The position numbers and the translations under genes are program-made. This document shows positions 8,824 to 18,942 of a DNA stretch of 64,000 nt, in pieces. Source of the stretch: Paramicrobacterium fandaimingii (GTDB lineage Bacteria; Actinomycetota; Actinomycetes; Actinomycetales; Microbacteriaceae); contig NZ_CP061170.1 in assembly GCF_011751745.2 (NCBI RefSeq), forward strand, positions 1,736,001-1,800,000, written 5' to 3'. The notes under the pieces are model-generated. The model worked only from the letters and a program-made list of their open reading frames with translations, was not told where the DNA came from and searched no databases. Numbering within the stretch: position 1 is the stretch's first letter; each line of letters opens with the position of its first letter.

Positions 8824-10544
8824 CAGGAATCCTTCTCGTCATTCTTCTTCGCTGTGCCGGACGAAGCCAATTCAGCCTTCTTCCGCTCAGCAATTGTCTG
8901 GCGCTTTTGCGCTTCCTTGCTCGACGATGCGATCTTCGATCGTTTCGCCGAAACAGGCGAGCGGAATTGCGCTCGGCCTCGATAGACGGCGCCGAGGGCT
9001 TCGGGATCGAGACCTGAGAGCGGATGGCCGCTCGAGAAGAATCGGGTCTTAGCGAGCAATTGGAGCATGGGGTGCGTGAATATCACGACAACGAGAACGT
9101 CGATGAGCGTCGTGACGCCGAGAGTGAACGCGAAGCCGCGCACGTTTCCAACGGCGAGTACGTACAGCACAACGGCGGCGAGAAGGTTGATTCCCTTTGC
9201 CGAGTAAATGGTGCGCGCGGCGCGTTTCCACCCCGCTTCAACGGCGGATTCCAAGCCTCGACCATCTCGAAGCTCGTCACGTATTCGCTCGAAGTAGACG
9301 ATGAAGGAGTCGACTGTGAAACCGATCGCGACGATCAGACCCGCTATTCCGGCGAGAGACAAGCGGTATCCCTCACGCCATCCAAGAATCGCAATCACCA
9401 AGTAGGTCAGTGCTGCCGCTATGACAAGAGACAGAATCGTCACGAATCCGAGAAGTCGATACTGGAAGAGCGTGTAGACGACGACGAGCAGGAGGCCGAT
9501 AAGGCCGGTGATCAGACCGATCTCCAGTTGAGCCGAGCCGAGCGTCGCCGAGATCTGGTTGGAACTGAGCTCCGTGAAGTTGATGGGAAGCGCACCGTAC
9601 TTGAGCTGGTCGGCCAGTGCTTTTGACGTGTCCTCGGTGAAGTTTCCGCTGATCTGCGCTTTGCCGTCGGCAATAACAGCTTGCGATCGAGGCGCTGAGA
9701 TGACTTCACCGTCGAGCACAATGGCAAACTGGTTCTTCGGAGACTCAGCGCCGGTCAGCCGGGACGTGACATCCGCGAAGGCCTTTGCGCCTGTGCTGTC
9801 GAATTCGAGGTTGACGACCCACTGTCCTGTGGTCGCGCCCGTCTGGGTCTGTCCCATGCCAGCGGATGCGTCGCTGATGTTCGCACCTTCGACTTCGACG
9901 GGGCCCAGAATGTACTTCACCGTTCCGTCTGTTTCACAGGCGATGATCGGCTGATCTTCTGGTGCGTCCGCGGCCTCGCCGCGCTTCGCATCGCAGTCGA
10001 ATGCCTGATATTCCTGTTGCAGCTTCGGAGTGATCCAGCTGTTGTCACTGCCATCGGTTGGCTCGGCGGTCGGTTCGTTGGGAACCGTCGGCCCCGGAGA
10101 CGGATACGGCGTTGCCTGTCCATCTTCTCCCACGAATTCGTTGGAGGGCTCGCCTGCGACGAGAACGGGTCGGAACGAGAGCTTTGCCGTGGAGGTGACG
10201 CGATCGCGGGTTTCTTGATCGGCGACACCGGGGATAGCCACGACAATGTTACGACCACCCTCGGTCGTAACCTGTGCCTCAGTGACACCGGACGCATTCA
10301 CGCGCTGGCGGATAATCGAAACGGCCTGGTCGAGCTGCTCCTGGGAGACGTCAGAGCTGTCGGAGACCTGGGCCTCCAAGATGATCTGCGTGCCTCCCTC
10401 AAGGTCGAGTGCGAGCTTTGGGATGAAGCTCGCTCCTCCCCAGAGAACACCCCCGGTGAGAACTGCGATGAGGACGAGGACGATGAATCCCAGCCACGAA
10501 AGCGAACGCGTCGCCTTCCGGGTAGGTGTGGAGCGTGGAGACAC
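8823..10544 (-). CDS. secD: Protein translocase subunit SecD
   Basis: At 573 residues this is the partner of SecF. It has an N-terminal membrane helix (about 15-37), a large extracytoplasmic part with LDLEGGTQIILEA and the P1/P4-type domains, then five C-terminal helices with GFTVDSFIVYFERIRDE. The external region contains a Pro/Thr/Ser-rich insertion (around 150-170, PSPGPTVPNEPTAEPTDG), a low-complexity linker often seen in actinobacterial SecD. The gene lies between yajC and secF, the conserved yajC-secD-secF operon. Confidence 0.96.
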   Translation of the reverse strand: MSPRSTPTRKATRSLSWLGFIVLVLIAVLTGGVLWGGASFIPKLALDLEGGTQIILEAQVSDSSDVSQEQLDQAVSIIRQRVNASGVTEAQVTTEGGRNIVVAIPGVADQETRDRVTSTAKLSFRPVLVAGEPSNEFVGEDGQATPYPSPGPTVPNEPTAEPTDGSDNSWITPKLQQEYQAFDCDAKRGEAADAPEDQPIIACETDGTVKYILGPVEVEGANISDASAGMGQTQTGATTGQWVVNLEFDSTGAKAFADVTSRLTGAESPKNQFAIVLDGEVISAPRSQAVIADGKAQISGNFTEDTSKALADQLKYGALPINFTELSSNQISATLGSAQLEIGLITGLIGLLLVVVYTLFQYRLLGFVTILSLVIAAALTYLVIAILGWREGYRLSLAGIAGLIVAIGFTVDSFIVYFERIRDELRDGRGLESAVEAGWKRAARTIYSAKGINLLAAVVLYVLAVGNVRGFAFTLGVTTLIDVLVVVIFTHPMLQLLAKTRFFSSGHPLSGLDPEALGAVYRGRAQFRSPVSAKRSKIASSSKEAQKRQTIAERKKAELASSGTAKKNDEKDS

Positions 10545-10592
10545 CTATGTACTCAGCTTTCTGTTGCGAAAATTCCGGGCGCCTCGAAAGGC

Positions 10593-10964
10593 TTACGCGT
10601 TATCAGACTTGTTGTCACCGTTGGGCGTTGAATTGTCGGTGTCGTCTGGCTCGATCGCTTCGTCTGCGTCGTCCATGGGTACATCGTCTGACTCTGCCTC
10701 GTCTGCGTTGTCAATTACACGCGTGATCGTCTGGCGGTGAACGGTCAGAACGACGTCGGCACCAGCCTGCAGCTCTACCTTGTTGTCCTCTTCGTCGATT
10801 GACAGGATAGTTCCGAAAAGCCCGAAGTTCGTCATCACTTCTGCGCCCGGAGCCACTTTGGACTGCAGATCCTGCTGATCGCGCTTGCGCTTCTGGCTGT
10901 TCCGGAACATGAAGAAGATCAGAACGGCCAGGATTGCCAACATGGCAATAGTTAACGGGTCCAT
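10593..10964 (-). CDS. yajC: Preprotein translocase accessory subunit YajC
   Basis: This 123-residue protein has one N-terminal membrane helix (about 3-20), a basic patch (NSQKRKRDQQ) and the YajC domain with APGAEVMTNFGLFGTI. The tail from about residue 88 is strongly acidic (Asp/Glu-rich) and longer than in Proteobacteria. YajC associates with SecDF at the membrane. It opens the yajC-secD-secF operon, with a promoter apparently placed at the end of ruvB. Confidence 0.93.
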   Translation of the reverse strand: MDPLTIAMLAILAVLIFFMFRNSQKRKRDQQDLQSKVAPGAEVMTNFGLFGTILSIDEEDNKVELQAGADVVLTVHRQTITRVIDNADEAESDDVPMDDADEAIEPDDTDNSTPNGDNKSDNA

Positions 10965-11029
10965 ACAGTTTCACGGCTTTCCGCGGTGTTTCACCGCTGA
11001 TTGTGGGGACGGCCGGTGGGCCAGAGTCG

Positions 11030-11035
11030 ATTATA
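11030..11035 (-). promoter_or_regulatory. Perfect -10 element (TATAAT) before yajC
   Basis: On the minus strand TATAAT overlaps the ruvB stop codon and lies 66 bases before the yajC ATG. A small hairpin (GCGGTGAAACACCGC) follows in the leader at about 10982-10996. The -35 region at 17-base spacing (GGAGTC) is weak. I read this as the start of the yajC-secDF transcript, separate from the ruv genes. Only the -10 is convincing. Confidence 0.5.
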
Positions 11036-12056
11036 GGGTATCGAGAGGTAGCGACTCCTGAGCAGCGGCTATGCCGAAGTGCTTATACGCAAGTTGTGTA
11101 GCCATTCGACCGCGTGGTGTACGCGTGATCAAGCCGATTCTCACGAGGAAAGGCTCGACGACGCTCTCGATCGTCTCTCCCTCTTCGCCGACGGAAACAG
11201 CGAGTGTGCTCAGTCCGACGGGGCCTCCACCGAACCGTGTGAGGATCGTGTTCATTACTGCGCGGTCGAGCCGGTCGAGCCCGAGCCCGTCGACATCGTA
11301 GAGACGCAACGCCGCTCTGACGGCGTCAACGTCACCAGACGTGTCGTGAACGAGCGCATAATCCCGCACACGTCGGAGGAGTCTGTTCGCAATTCGAGGA
11401 GTGCCGCGGCACCGACCAGCGATTTCGGCAATACCTTCCTTGTCGAGCTGGAAGTCAAGCATCGGAGCCGCTCGTTCAATCACCTTCGCGAGATCGTCAT
11501 CGTCGTAGAACTCGAGATGAGCGGTGAAGCCGAACCGATCGCGGAGCGGATTGGGCAGAAGCCCCGAGCGCGTCGTTGCGCCAACAAGTGTGAACGGTGC
11601 CAGATCGAGGGGAACGGACGTGGCGCCGGCGCCCTTGCCGACCATGATGTCGATTCGAAAGTCTTCCATCGCGAGGTAAAGCATTTCTTCTGCCGAACGG
11701 GCCATGCGATGAATTTCGTCGATAAAGAGGACTTCGCCGGGAACCAGACTGGAAAGGACGGCAGCGAGATCTCCTGCGTGTTGAATTGCGGGCCCGCTGG
11801 ATGTTCGCAGGGGGCGGCCTGACTCATGAGCGACGATCATGGCAAGTGTCGTCTTGCCCAGTCCGGGCGGACCGGCAAGCAGTATGTGATCCGGTGTTCG
11901 ATTCTGCATGCCCGCCGCTTTGAGAAGAAGCTCGAGCTGTCCGCGCACCTTTGGCTGGCCGACGAATTCGGCGAGGCTCGCAGGCCGAAGCGCCCCCTCG
12001 AAGGCGAGCTCCGCCTCCGAGAGTACGTTTGACGATGTCAATTCCTGATCATTCAC
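11031..12056 (-). CDS. ruvB: Holliday junction branch-migration ATPase RuvB
   Basis: This 341-residue protein has Walker [10 protein letters not shown] at about 62-70 and Walker B FIDEIHR at about 111-117. The arginine finger region is in [17 protein letters not shown], and the C-terminal winged-helix domain ends with ARTPRG-like text ([10 protein letters not shown]). RuvB hexamers drive branch migration with RuvA and hand junctions to RuvC. The GTG start overlaps the ruvA stop by four bases (GTGA), so the two are coupled. Confidence 0.97.
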   Translation of the reverse strand: MNDQELTSSNVLSEAELAFEGALRPASLAEFVGQPKVRGQLELLLKAAGMQNRTPDHILLAGPPGLGKTTLAMIVAHESGRPLRTSSGPAIQHAGDLAAVLSSLVPGEVLFIDEIHRMARSAEEMLYLAMEDFRIDIMVGKGAGATSVPLDLAPFTLVGATTRSGLLPNPLRDRFGFTAHLEFYDDDDLAKVIERAAPMLDFQLDKEGIAEIAGRCRGTPRIANRLLRRVRDYALVHDTSGDVDAVRAALRLYDVDGLGLDRLDRAVMNTILTRFGGGPVGLSTLAVSVGEEGETIESVVEPFLVRIGLITRTPRGRMATQLAYKHFGIAAAQESLPLDTL

Positions 12057-12670
12057 TGTCGGCCTCCCTTTGATGTCGCCGGGCCGAGTTGCGCGAGGGC
12101 AAGGCGCAGAAGGGTCTGCACGGGCGCAGATGCGAGGTCGGGTTGTGCGGAGAGAACGGACGTCAGCGCGGAGTCTGCGTCGCGTTCAGACCAGCCGAGC
12201 CCTGTGAGCGCGACGACGACGTCTGCGCCGTTCCCCTGTTTCGGAGAGACCGCATCTGTTGAGTACGCGAGCGACGTGACCTTGCCCGCCAGTGAAAGGA
12301 TGATCAACTTCGCTGTCTTGGGGCCGATGCCGCTCACCGCACGGAACGCCTTATCGTCTTCGTTCTCGACGGCAGCCGCAACCTGGCCTGGCCCGAGCGC
12401 CGAGAGCACGCCCAGCGCCGACTTGGGGCCGACGCCATTGACGCGAAGCAACAATTCGAAAATCTCGAGCTGCTCGCTGGTCTCAAAACCAAAGAGACTC
12501 AACGCGTCTTCGCGAACGATCAGACTCGTGTGCACGAAAGCGGTCTCACCCGTGCGCAGAGCAAGCTCGTGTTCCGGCGTCACCTGAACGGCGAGACCGA
12601 CCCCACCTACCTCAATGACGACGCTCCCACCACGTGCAGACAGAACCGTCCCGCGTACCGAAGAAATCAC
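12053..12670 (-). CDS. ruvA: Holliday junction DNA-binding protein RuvA
   Basis: At 205 residues it has three parts: an N-terminal OB-fold (about 1-62, [20 protein letters not shown]), helix-hairpin-helix motifs ([20 protein letters not shown] and [19 protein letters not shown]) and a small C-terminal domain that contacts RuvB. The start is GTG. It lies between ruvC (35 bases upstream) and ruvB (four-base overlap), giving the order ruvC-ruvA-ruvB usual in Actinobacteria. Confidence 0.96.
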   Translation of the reverse strand: MISSVRGTVLSARGGSVVIEVGGVGLAVQVTPEHELALRTGETAFVHTSLIVREDALSLFGFETSEQLEIFELLLRVNGVGPKSALGVLSALGPGQVAAAVENEDDKAFRAVSGIGPKTAKLIILSLAGKVTSLAYSTDAVSPKQGNGADVVVALTGLGWSERDADSALTSVLSAQPDLASAPVQTLLRLALAQLGPATSKGGRQ

Positions 12671-12705
12671 AATCCCAGCCTATGCCGTGAGTCCGACAGT
12701 GCGGT

Positions 12706-13284
12706 TCAGGCTCGCGGCGGTCCTCCCCGCCGTGAGGCGTGTTCAGCCGCAAGCCATGCCCGCTGAGCGGGCGTCTCGGCGGCCGTTCCCGCTGGCGTCA
12801 CGGCGCTCCCGACTCGCCACGCGTGGCAGAGCGCCAGGGCAAGGGCATCCGCCGCGTCGGCCGGCGTTGGGGGCGCGGCGAGCCTCAGGATGCGGGTGAC
12901 CATCGTCGCAACCTGCTTTTTGTCTGCGGAGCCATAGCCGGTGATTGCTGCTTTCACCTCGGACGGAGTGTGGTGTCCAACCCGAAGACCGCGCTTCGCT
13001 GCAGCGGCAAGAGCGATCCCGCTAGCCTGAGCCGTGCCCATGACAGTGCGCAGGTTGTGCTGAGCGAACACGCGCTCGACAGCGACGGCCTGTGGCGCGT
13101 ACTGATCGAGAGCAGCGTCGATGCCTTCGGCGATCGTGAGCAGTCGTGACTCGATTTCGACGTCTGGGAAGCTCTTGATGACTCCAAAATGGACAAGTGT
13201 GGCTTCGCGATTCGGCGCAACGTCCACGACTCCGATGCCGCAGCGGGTGAGTCCAGGGTCGATGCCCAGCACACGAAGCGGCAC
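12706..13284 (-). CDS. ruvC: Crossover junction endodeoxyribonuclease RuvC
   Basis: This 192-residue RNase H-fold resolvase cleaves Holliday junctions. The acidic active-site residues are visible: D8 in [12 protein letters not shown]70 in VAVERVF, and D143/D146 in [10 protein letters not shown]. It starts at GTG, three bases after the yebC stop, and is followed by ruvA. The C-terminal tail is short and basic. Length and motifs are normal. Confidence 0.96.
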   Translation of the reverse strand: MPLRVLGIDPGLTRCGIGVVDVAPNREATLVHFGVIKSFPDVEIESRLLTIAEGIDAALDQYAPQAVAVERVFAQHNLRTVMGTAQASGIALAAAAKRGLRVGHHTPSEVKAAITGYGSADKKQVATMVTRILRLAAPPTPADAADALALALCHAWRVGSAVTPAGTAAETPAQRAWLAAEHASRRGGPPRA

Positions 13285-13287
13285 TCG

Positions 13288-14049
13288 TCAGTCTTCGTCT
13301 TCTTCGAGCTGTGCTCGCACGTCGGGACTGATGTCGAAGTTGCTGTAGATATTCTGCACATCATCGGAGTCGTCGAGAGCGTCGATGAGCTTGAACACCT
13401 TGCGTGCGGTGTCGGCGTCGATCTCTACCTTGAGGTGCGGAACGAACGCGACATCTGCCGAGTTGTAATCGATGCCGGCCTCTTGCAGTGCCGTGCGGGC
13501 CGGAACCAGGTCGGTTGCCTCGGTGATGATCTCGAAGGTGTCGTCTTCAGACTGAACCTCTTCTGCTCCGGCATCGAGCACGGCTGCGAGCACATCATCT
13601 TCCGTCGTCTCCTCTTGGGGAACGACAATGAGGCCCTTGCGGCTGAAGTTGTATGACACGCTTCCTGGGTCAGCCATCGTCCCGCCATTGCGCGTCATGA
13701 GTGTGCGCACGTCAGCTGCAGCGCGATTCTTATTGTCGGTCAGACACTCGACAAGAAGGGCAACTCCGTTTGGCCCGTACCCCTCGTACATGATCGTCGT
13801 GTACTCGATGGTCTCGCCCGTGAGTCCAGCGCCCCGCTTGACGGCGCGATCGATGTTGTCGTTGGGAACGGATGTCTTCTTCGCCTTTTGGATGGCGTCT
13901 TGCAAGGTGGGGTTTCCCGCAAGATCCGGCCCGCCGATCTTGGCGGCAACCTCAATGTTCTTAATGAGCTTCGCGAACGACTTTGCACGCCGCTGATCGA
14001 TGATCGCCTTCTTGTGCTTTGTCGTCGCCCATTTGGAGTGCCCTGACAT
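13288..14049 (-). CDS. YebC/PmpR family protein
   Basis: This 253-residue protein begins [14 protein letters not shown], the diagnostic YebC start. I therefore use the ATG at 14049 and not the one four codons earlier. The family was first described as transcriptional regulators, and some members were later linked to translation of proline-rich stretches. The three-domain length is normal and the end is very acidic (EEDED). It lies between pdxT and ruvC, a conserved neighbourhood in Actinobacteria. Confidence 0.94.
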   Translation of the reverse strand: MSGHSKWATTKHKKAIIDQRRAKSFAKLIKNIEVAAKIGGPDLAGNPTLQDAIQKAKKTSVPNDNIDRAVKRGAGLTGETIEYTTIMYEGYGPNGVALLVECLTDNKNRAAADVRTLMTRNGGTMADPGSVSYNFSRKGLIVVPQEETTEDDVLAAVLDAGAEEVQSEDDTFEIITEATDLVPARTALQEAGIDYNSADVAFVPHLKVEIDADTARKVFKLIDALDDSDDVQNIYSNFDISPDVRAQLEEDED

Positions 14050-14117
14050 GTGCTCCCTCACTGCGTCTTGTAAAGTACGGCCATTCTACGGTAGGTGGTT
14101 GACCGGCCCGCAGGCCC

Positions 14118-14717
14118 TCAGCCCATGCGACTTCGCACCCCTTCAACGAAGCGCTCGTGAAAGCGTCGCTCGCCTGATACCTCGGGGTGAAATGACGTTG
14201 CCATGACGTTGCCTTGTTCGACGGCGACAATGCGGCCTGTGCCGATCTGACTGAGCACGCGAACCTCGGGGCCCACGTCTGTGACCACAGGCGCCCTGAT
14301 GAAGACGGCGTGTACGGGACGCTCCCCCAACTCGGGAATATCGAGGTCGGTCTCGAACGAGTCCGTCTGGGACCCAAACGCATTGCGCTGCACAGTGACA
14401 TCGAGGCCGCCGAACGTGTGCTGGCCGTCAATCCCGTCAACCAGCCGCTCGGAGAGCATGATGAGGCCCGCGCACGTGCCGAAGACAGGGAGCCCACGCG
14501 CGATCGCACGTCTGATGGGATCCGCGACGCCGAACGTGCGGCTCAGCTTGTCAATGACGCTCGACTCCCCACCGGGAAGAACAAGTCCGTCAATCGCTGA
14601 GAGATCGGCGGCCGTTCGGACTTTCGTCACATCGACGTCGAGCTCGCTCAACGCCGATGTGTGCTCGCGCACGTCACCCTGAAGAGCGAGAACTCCGATT
14701 CGTGCCCTACCAGCCAC
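14118..14717 (-). CDS. pdxT: Pyridoxal 5'-phosphate synthase glutaminase subunit PdxT
   Basis: This 199-residue class I glutamine amidotransferase supplies ammonia to PdxS for PLP synthesis. It has [10 protein letters not shown] at about 10-19, LPGGESS at about 47-53, the catalytic Cys in FGTCAGL (C82) and the His/Glu pair in FHPE (H177, E179). The start is GTG at 14717, overlapping the end of pdxS by 11 bases. The longer upstream frame only reads through pdxS and is not used. Confidence 0.95.
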   Translation of the reverse strand: MAGRARIGVLALQGDVREHTSALSELDVDVTKVRTAADLSAIDGLVLPGGESSVIDKLSRTFGVADPIRRAIARGLPVFGTCAGLIMLSERLVDGIDGQHTFGGLDVTVQRNAFGSQTDSFETDLDIPELGERPVHAVFIRAPVVTDVGPEVRVLSQIGTGRIVAVEQGNVMATSFHPEVSGERRFHERFVEGVRSRMG

Positions 14718-15609
14718 GCTCGGACAAGCGGTGAGGAGCGGGAAGGTCGCTGACGTTGATTCCGACCATCGCCTCGCCGAGCCCGCGTGAGACGTCGGCA
14801 ACGACTGAGGGGTCGTCGTAGAACGTCGTTGCCTTGACGATGGCGGATGCTCGCTGCTCGGGGTTTCCCGACTTGAAGATTCCCGAACCGACAAACACTC
14901 CATCGGCACCGAGCTGCATCATCATCGCTGCGTCTGCCGGCGTCGCGACGCCGCCCGCAGTGAAGAGGACGACGGGGAGCTTTCCTGTCTCGGCGATCTC
15001 CTCGACGAGCGCGTACGGCGCCTGGAGCTCTTTCGCCGCGACGTAGAGCTCGTCCTTCGACAGCGCTGTCAGCGCCCGAACCTCTGAGGTGATCTTGCGA
15101 ATGTGCTTCGTGGCCTCCGAGACGTCCCCTGTGCCGGCCTCACCCTTGGATCTGATCATCGCCGCTCCCTCGTTGATGCGACGGAGCGCCTCACCAAGGT
15201 TCGTTGCCCCGCAGACGAACGGAACGGTGAAGTTCCATTTGTCGATGTGATTCACGTAGTCGGCCGGGCTGAGAACCTCTGACTCGTCAATGTAATCGAC
15301 ATCGAGCGCTTCAAGGATCTGAGCCTCGACGAAGTGGCCGATTCGTGCCTTCGCCATAACGGGGATTGAGACCTCAGCGACGATCGCATCGATGAGATCG
15401 GGGTCGCTCATGCGTGCGACGCCGCCCTGTGAGCGAATATCCGCGGGCACGCGCTCGAGAGCCATCACCGCGACGGCTCCCGCATCCTCCGCAATGCGTG
15501 CCTGCTCTGGGGTGACGACGTCCATGATGACGCCGCCCTTCAGCATTTCCGCGAGTCCGCGCTTGACGCGGCCCGTGCCGGTCTCGTTCTGCGAGTTGCT
15601 GTCAGTCAT
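14707..15609 (-). CDS. pdxS: Pyridoxal 5'-phosphate synthase lyase subunit PdxS
   Basis: This 300-residue (beta/alpha)8 enzyme makes PLP from ribose 5-phosphate, glyceraldehyde 3-phosphate and ammonia. Family text is clear: [17 protein letters not shown] near the start, [19 protein letters not shown] with catalytic lysine, and [19 protein letters not shown]. Two ATGs are possible (15618 and 15609). I favour 15609, ten bases from GGAG, since the first ATG sits too close to it. It overlaps the HIT gene upstream and pdxT downstream, so the genes are probably co-transcribed from thrS. Confidence 0.95.
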   Translation of the reverse strand: MTDSNSQNETGTGRVKRGLAEMLKGGVIMDVVTPEQARIAEDAGAVAVMALERVPADIRSQGGVARMSDPDLIDAIVAEVSIPVMAKARIGHFVEAQILEALDVDYIDESEVLSPADYVNHIDKWNFTVPFVCGATNLGEALRRINEGAAMIRSKGEAGTGDVSEATKHIRKITSEVRALTALSKDELYVAAKELQAPYALVEEIAETGKLPVVLFTAGGVATPADAAMMMQLGADGVFVGSGIFKSGNPEQRASAIVKATTFYDDPSVVADVSRGLGEAMVGINVSDLPAPHRLSERGW

Positions 15610-16183
15610 GATGCTCATTCTCCGTGTGATCGGGCTTCGGCCAAGCGGCCGCGAGTGTTTCGCGAACCTCGCCGAGAAGCTGTGGAAGTGCCTTGGTCTT
15701 GGCGATGATGGGTAGAAAATTGGAGTCCTGCGCCCAGCGCGGCACGATGTGCTGGTGCAGGTGCGCAGATATTCCGGCTCCGGCGACGGCCCCCTGGTTC
15801 ATTCCGAGGTTGAACCCATCGTTGCCAGAGACGGCGCGGATGACGCGCATGGCAACCTGCGTCAGCTCTCCGATTTCAGCAACTTCTTCAGGAGTGGCCA
15901 AATCGTACGTCGAAATATGACGGTACGGGCACACCAGGAGGTGCCCGGAGTTATAGGGGAAGAGATTGCAGATGACGAACGCGTGGCGACCTCGCGCAAC
16001 GATCAGCGAGTCGCTGTCGTCCATGCTGGGGGCACGGCAAAACGGGCAGTCATTGGTCTCGGGCTCGCCCTGCCGAATGTAGACCATACGGTGCGGTGTC
16101 CACAGCCGCTGAAACTCGTCTGGGACGCCAACGAGATGGAACTGCTCGGCTGACTCCGCCTGAACATCCTGAGGCTCAGTCAT
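15602..16183 (-). CDS. HIT-family hydrolase/phosphorylase (Ap4A-type)
   Basis: This 193-residue histidine-triad protein carries [10 protein letters not shown] at 141-150 (HxHxH at 141-145) and CPFC at 46-49, probably binding zinc. Members act on dinucleoside polyphosphates or nucleotide-phosphoramidates. The ATG at 16183 overlaps the thrS stop by four bases (ATGA). The thrS-HIT pair is conserved in Actinobacteria, including Mycobacterium tuberculosis, consistent with handling Ap4A made as a side product by tRNA synthetases; that link is an inference. Confidence 0.93.
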   Translation of the reverse strand: MTEPQDVQAESAEQFHLVGVPDEFQRLWTPHRMVYIRQGEPETNDCPFCRAPSMDDSDSLIVARGRHAFVICNLFPYNSGHLLVCPYRHISTYDLATPEEVAEIGELTQVAMRVIRAVSGNDGFNLGMNQGAVAGAGISAHLHQHIVPRWAQDSNFLPIIAKTKALPQLLGEVRETLAAAWPKPDHTENEHHD

Positions 16184-18150
16184 GCAGACCACGCCGTCGT
16201 CACGTGCTCGTGAGACTGAATGCTCGCGATGATCTTGGATACGGCGTCGTCGACAGCAACGCCGTTGAGCTGGGTTCCATCTCGGAATCGGAAGCTGACG
16301 TTTCCGTTCGAGCGGTCTTCCTCGCCGGCGATCAGCAGAAATGGAACCTTTTGCTTGGTGTGCGTGCGAATCTTCTTCTGCATGCGATCGTCGGAATGGT
16401 CGATCTCAATGCGAACCCCGTGCTCCTTCAAGCGACTGGCGATCTTGTCGAGGTACGGCCCAAATTCTTCGGCGACGGGGATTCCGACAACTTGCACGGG
16501 CGCGAGCCAGACGGGGAATGCTCCGGCGTAGTGCTCGAGAAGGATTGCAAAGAACCTCTCGATCGAGCCGAGCAAGGCACGATGGATCATCGTCGGTTGC
16601 TTGCGCGTTCCATCGGCGGCCGTGTACTCAAGCTCGAAGAGCTCGGGCTGATTGAAGTCAAGCTGAACTGTGGAAAGCTGCCAGGTTCGGCCGATGGCGT
16701 CTCGGGCCTGAACCGAGATCTTCGGGCCGTAGAACGCGGCACCGCCCGGATCGTCGACAAGCTCAAGGCCGGATTCGAGGGCGACCTGGCGAAGGGTCTC
16801 GGTCGCGTCATTCCACGCGTCGTCTGTGCCCACCGATTTCTCAGGGTCCCTCGTTGACAGCTCAAGGTAGAAATCGTCGAGGCCGTAGCCGCGCAGAGTC
16901 TCGAGGACAAATTCAAGCTGCCTGGCGACCTCGGGTTTGATCTGGTTGTCTGTCACATAGATGTGCGCATCGTCTTGGGTCAGTCCGCGGACTCGTGTCA
17001 GCCCCGAGAGCGTTCCGCTTTTCTCGTAGCGGTAGACGGTGCCGAACTCAGCGAGTCGCAGCGGCAGCTCGCGGTAGCTGCGACCTCGTGCCCGGTAGAT
17101 GAGATTATGCATCGGGCAGTTCATGGGTTTGAGATAGTAATCCTGGCCCTGTTTCACCACCGTGCCATCAGCATCGGTCACCTCGTCGAGGTGCATCGGC
17201 GGGAACATGCCGTCTCTGTACCAGTTCAAGTGCTGGCTGATCTCGTAGAGGTGACCCTTGGTGATGTGAGGTGTGTTGACAAGCTCGTAGTCATTTTCGA
17301 CGAGACGCTTGCGCATATAGTCTTCGATTTCGGCCCGGATGATTCCACCCTTCGGGTGGAAGACCGCGAGCCCTGACCCGATTTCGTCAGGGAAGCTGAA
17401 CAGATCGAGCTCCGCGCCCAAACGACGATGGTCCCTTTTCGCAGCCTCTTCGAGCCGAGTCTTATACGCCCGAAGCTCGTCTTTGGTTGGCCAGGCGGTT
17501 CCGTAGATCCGCTGCAGCTGCGGGTTCTTCTCAGAGCCGCGCCAATACGCCGCGGCGACGCGCATGAGCGAGAAGCCGTTGCCGATCAGTCGCGTCGAGG
17601 GAAGGTGAGGGCCTCGACAGAGGTCTTTCCACACCGTCTCCCCCGTCTTCGGGTCGACGTTGTCGTAAATCGTGAGGTCAGCGCCGCCGACTTCGACATT
17701 CTCGTTCTCGTTTCCGGCCGACGCCCCAGCACCCTTGAGCCCGATGAGTTCGAGTTTGTATGGCTCTGCTGCGAGCTCGGTGCGTGCGCCATCGTCCGTC
17801 ACAACACGGCGTTCAAACCGCTGTCCCTGCTTGATGATGCGTTCCATCGCCTTCTGCAGAGCTTTGAGATCATCGGGAGTGAAGGGCTCAGCGACATCGA
17901 AGTCATAGTAGAAACCATCGGTGATGGGCGGGCCGATCCCGAGCTTTGCCTCCGGATTGACCTGCTGTACCGCTTGTGCGAGGACGTGTGCCGCCGAGTG
18001 GCGAAGGATGTTCAGGCCGTCAGGAGAAGCCACAGTAACCGGCTCGACATCGTCTGTCTCCGTCACCGTCGTTGCGAGGTCCTTGAGCTCGCCGTTGACG
18101 CGCATGGCGACAACGGAACGGTCGGGAAACAGATCGAAACCGTCTGACAC
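16180..18150 (-). CDS. thrS: Threonyl-tRNA synthetase
   Basis: This 656-residue class II synthetase has a short N-terminal TGS-like region (about 1-45). The editing domain follows with its HxxxH in [12 protein letters not shown], then the class II catalytic core with [21 protein letters not shown] and [22 protein letters not shown]-terminal anticodon-binding domain ends the protein. The start is GTG at 18150 preceded by AAGGAG. It heads thrS-HIT-pdxS-pdxT. No T-box leader was seen in the 80 bases before the tRNA terminator. Confidence 0.97.
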   Translation of the reverse strand: MSDGFDLFPDRSVVAMRVNGELKDLATTVTETDDVEPVTVASPDGLNILRHSAAHVLAQAVQQVNPEAKLGIGPPITDGFYYDFDVAEPFTPDDLKALQKAMERIIKQGQRFERRVVTDDGARTELAAEPYKLELIGLKGAGASAGNENENVEVGGADLTIYDNVDPKTGETVWKDLCRGPHLPSTRLIGNGFSLMRVAAAYWRGSEKNPQLQRIYGTAWPTKDELRAYKTRLEEAAKRDHRRLGAELDLFSFPDEIGSGLAVFHPKGGIIRAEIEDYMRKRLVENDYELVNTPHITKGHLYEISQHLNWYRDGMFPPMHLDEVTDADGTVVKQGQDYYLKPMNCPMHNLIYRARGRSYRELPLRLAEFGTVYRYEKSGTLSGLTRVRGLTQDDAHIYVTDNQIKPEVARQLEFVLETLRGYGLDDFYLELSTRDPEKSVGTDDAWNDATETLRQVALESGLELVDDPGGAAFYGPKISVQARDAIGRTWQLSTVQLDFNQPELFELEYTAADGTRKQPTMIHRALLGSIERFFAILLEHYAGAFPVWLAPVQVVGIPVAEEFGPYLDKIASRLKEHGVRIEIDHSDDRMQKKIRTHTKQKVPFLLIAGEEDRSNGNVSFRFRDGTQLNGVAVDDAVSKIIASIQSHEHVTTAWSA

Positions 18151-18230
18151 CGGTACTCACTCCTTGGCTTGCTATCACTGACCCTGACAACTTTAGCCGC
18201 CCTGGGCCGTGTGCCGGACCGCAGCGACAC

Positions 18231-18262
18231 AAAACCCCCCGGCGAGAGGCCGAGGGGTTTTT
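18231..18262 (-). terminator. Intrinsic terminator after the minus-strand tRNA cluster
   Basis: On the minus strand AACCCCTCGGC ... GCCGGGGGG forms a strong stem followed by TTTTGTGT. It lies four bases after the 3' end of tRNA-Val(GAC) and before the thrS promoter region, so it ends the Gly-Cys-Val tRNA transcript. Confidence 0.75.
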
Positions 18263-18265
18263 CTG

Positions 18266-18337
18266 TGCGCGATACTGGGATCGAACCAGTGACCTCTTCC
18301 GTGTCAGGGAAGCGCGCTACCGCTGCGCCAATCGCGC
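18266..18337 (-). tRNA. tRNA-Val (anticodon GAC)
   Basis: A complete 72-nt cloverleaf is visible. The acceptor is GCGCGAT paired with ATCGCGC, the anticodon stem CTTCC/GGAAG closes a loop CTGACAC, and the T arm is ACTGG-TTCGATC-CCAGT. The anticodon GAC reads valine codons GUC/GUU. CCA is not encoded. It is the last of three minus-strand tRNA genes before the terminator. Confidence 0.95.
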
Positions 18338-18364
18338 CCGTTAGGGCTATTCACTTTTGAGTCG

Positions 18365-18435
18365 AGGTGGCGACGGGATTCGAACCCGTGTGGACGGCTT
18401 TGCAGGCCGCTGCCTCGCCTCTCGGCCACGCCACC
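18365..18435 (-). tRNA. tRNA-Cys (anticodon GCA)
   Basis: A complete 71-nt tRNA: acceptor GGTGGCG paired with CGCCACC and discriminator T (U73, a cysteine identity base). The anticodon loop is CTGCAAA and the T loop is TTCGAAT. It lies between tRNA-Gly and tRNA-Val(GAC) on the same strand. Confidence 0.95.
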
Positions 18436-18491
18436 GCGTGTGGGCAAACCCACAGGCCGTAACCAGCCTTGAGACTGATCCTCAGCACTCG

Positions 18492-18563
18492 AGCGGATGA
18501 CGAGATTCGAACTCGCGACCCTCACCTTGGCAAGGTGATGCGCTACCACTGCGCCACATCCGC
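18492..18563 (-). tRNA. tRNA-Gly (anticodon GCC)
   Basis: A complete 72-nt tRNA: acceptor GCGGATG paired with CATCCGC and discriminator T. The anticodon stem TCACC/GGTGA holds the loop TTGCCAA, so the anticodon is GCC. It is the first gene of the minus-strand Gly-Cys-Val cluster. Confidence 0.95.
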
Positions 18564-18733
18564 ATTGCTCGCATTTCTGCGTGCTCAAAAACTGTAACCG
18601 AAATGTCTGCGAATGTTCAAACTGGCGCATCTCGCGCGTGTCGTCTTCTGCCCGAGCAAAACCGCGGCTTCGATTGTGCGTGCCGAAACTTTCTCGGTTA
18701 GTATCGAGTGTCGTTCCGGCACGTTGCCGGTTC

Positions 18734-18806
18734 GGGCGATTGGCGCAGTTGGTAGCGCGCTTCCTTCACACGGAAGAGGTCATCAGTTCGAGTCTGGTAT
18801 CGCCCA
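18734..18806 (+). tRNA. tRNA-Val (anticodon CAC)
   Basis: A complete 73-nt tRNA on the plus strand: acceptor GGGCGAT paired with ATCGCCC, anticodon stem CTTCC/GGAAG around loop TTCACAC, T loop TTCGAGT. The anticodon CAC reads GUG. It is nearly identical in its D and anticodon arms to tRNA-Val(GAC) on the opposite strand about 400 bases away. A TAGTAT element at about 18699-18704 could be its -10. Confidence 0.95.
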
Positions 18807-18942
18807 CCCAATGTCGGATGTTCAAACCCGCGACATGAATGAGTCGAGCATCCGATCCGCTTGGTGGACGGCGTCGTAGGCCAGCGCATCGGCGTGGAGA
18901 TCTGGCTGAACAGCCCGTCAAAGGGATCGCCTGGCTCCGCCT

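Noticed and set aside
18151..18230. T-box riboswitch before thrS
   Set aside because: The leader is under 80 bases, has no T-box sequence or antiterminator, and the nearby hairpin belongs to the tRNA transcript.
18807..18942. Decayed gene remnant between tRNA-Val and the reductase gene
   Set aside because: Short protein-like stretches appear in two frames of the minus strand, but no family was recognised and the region is too short to judge.
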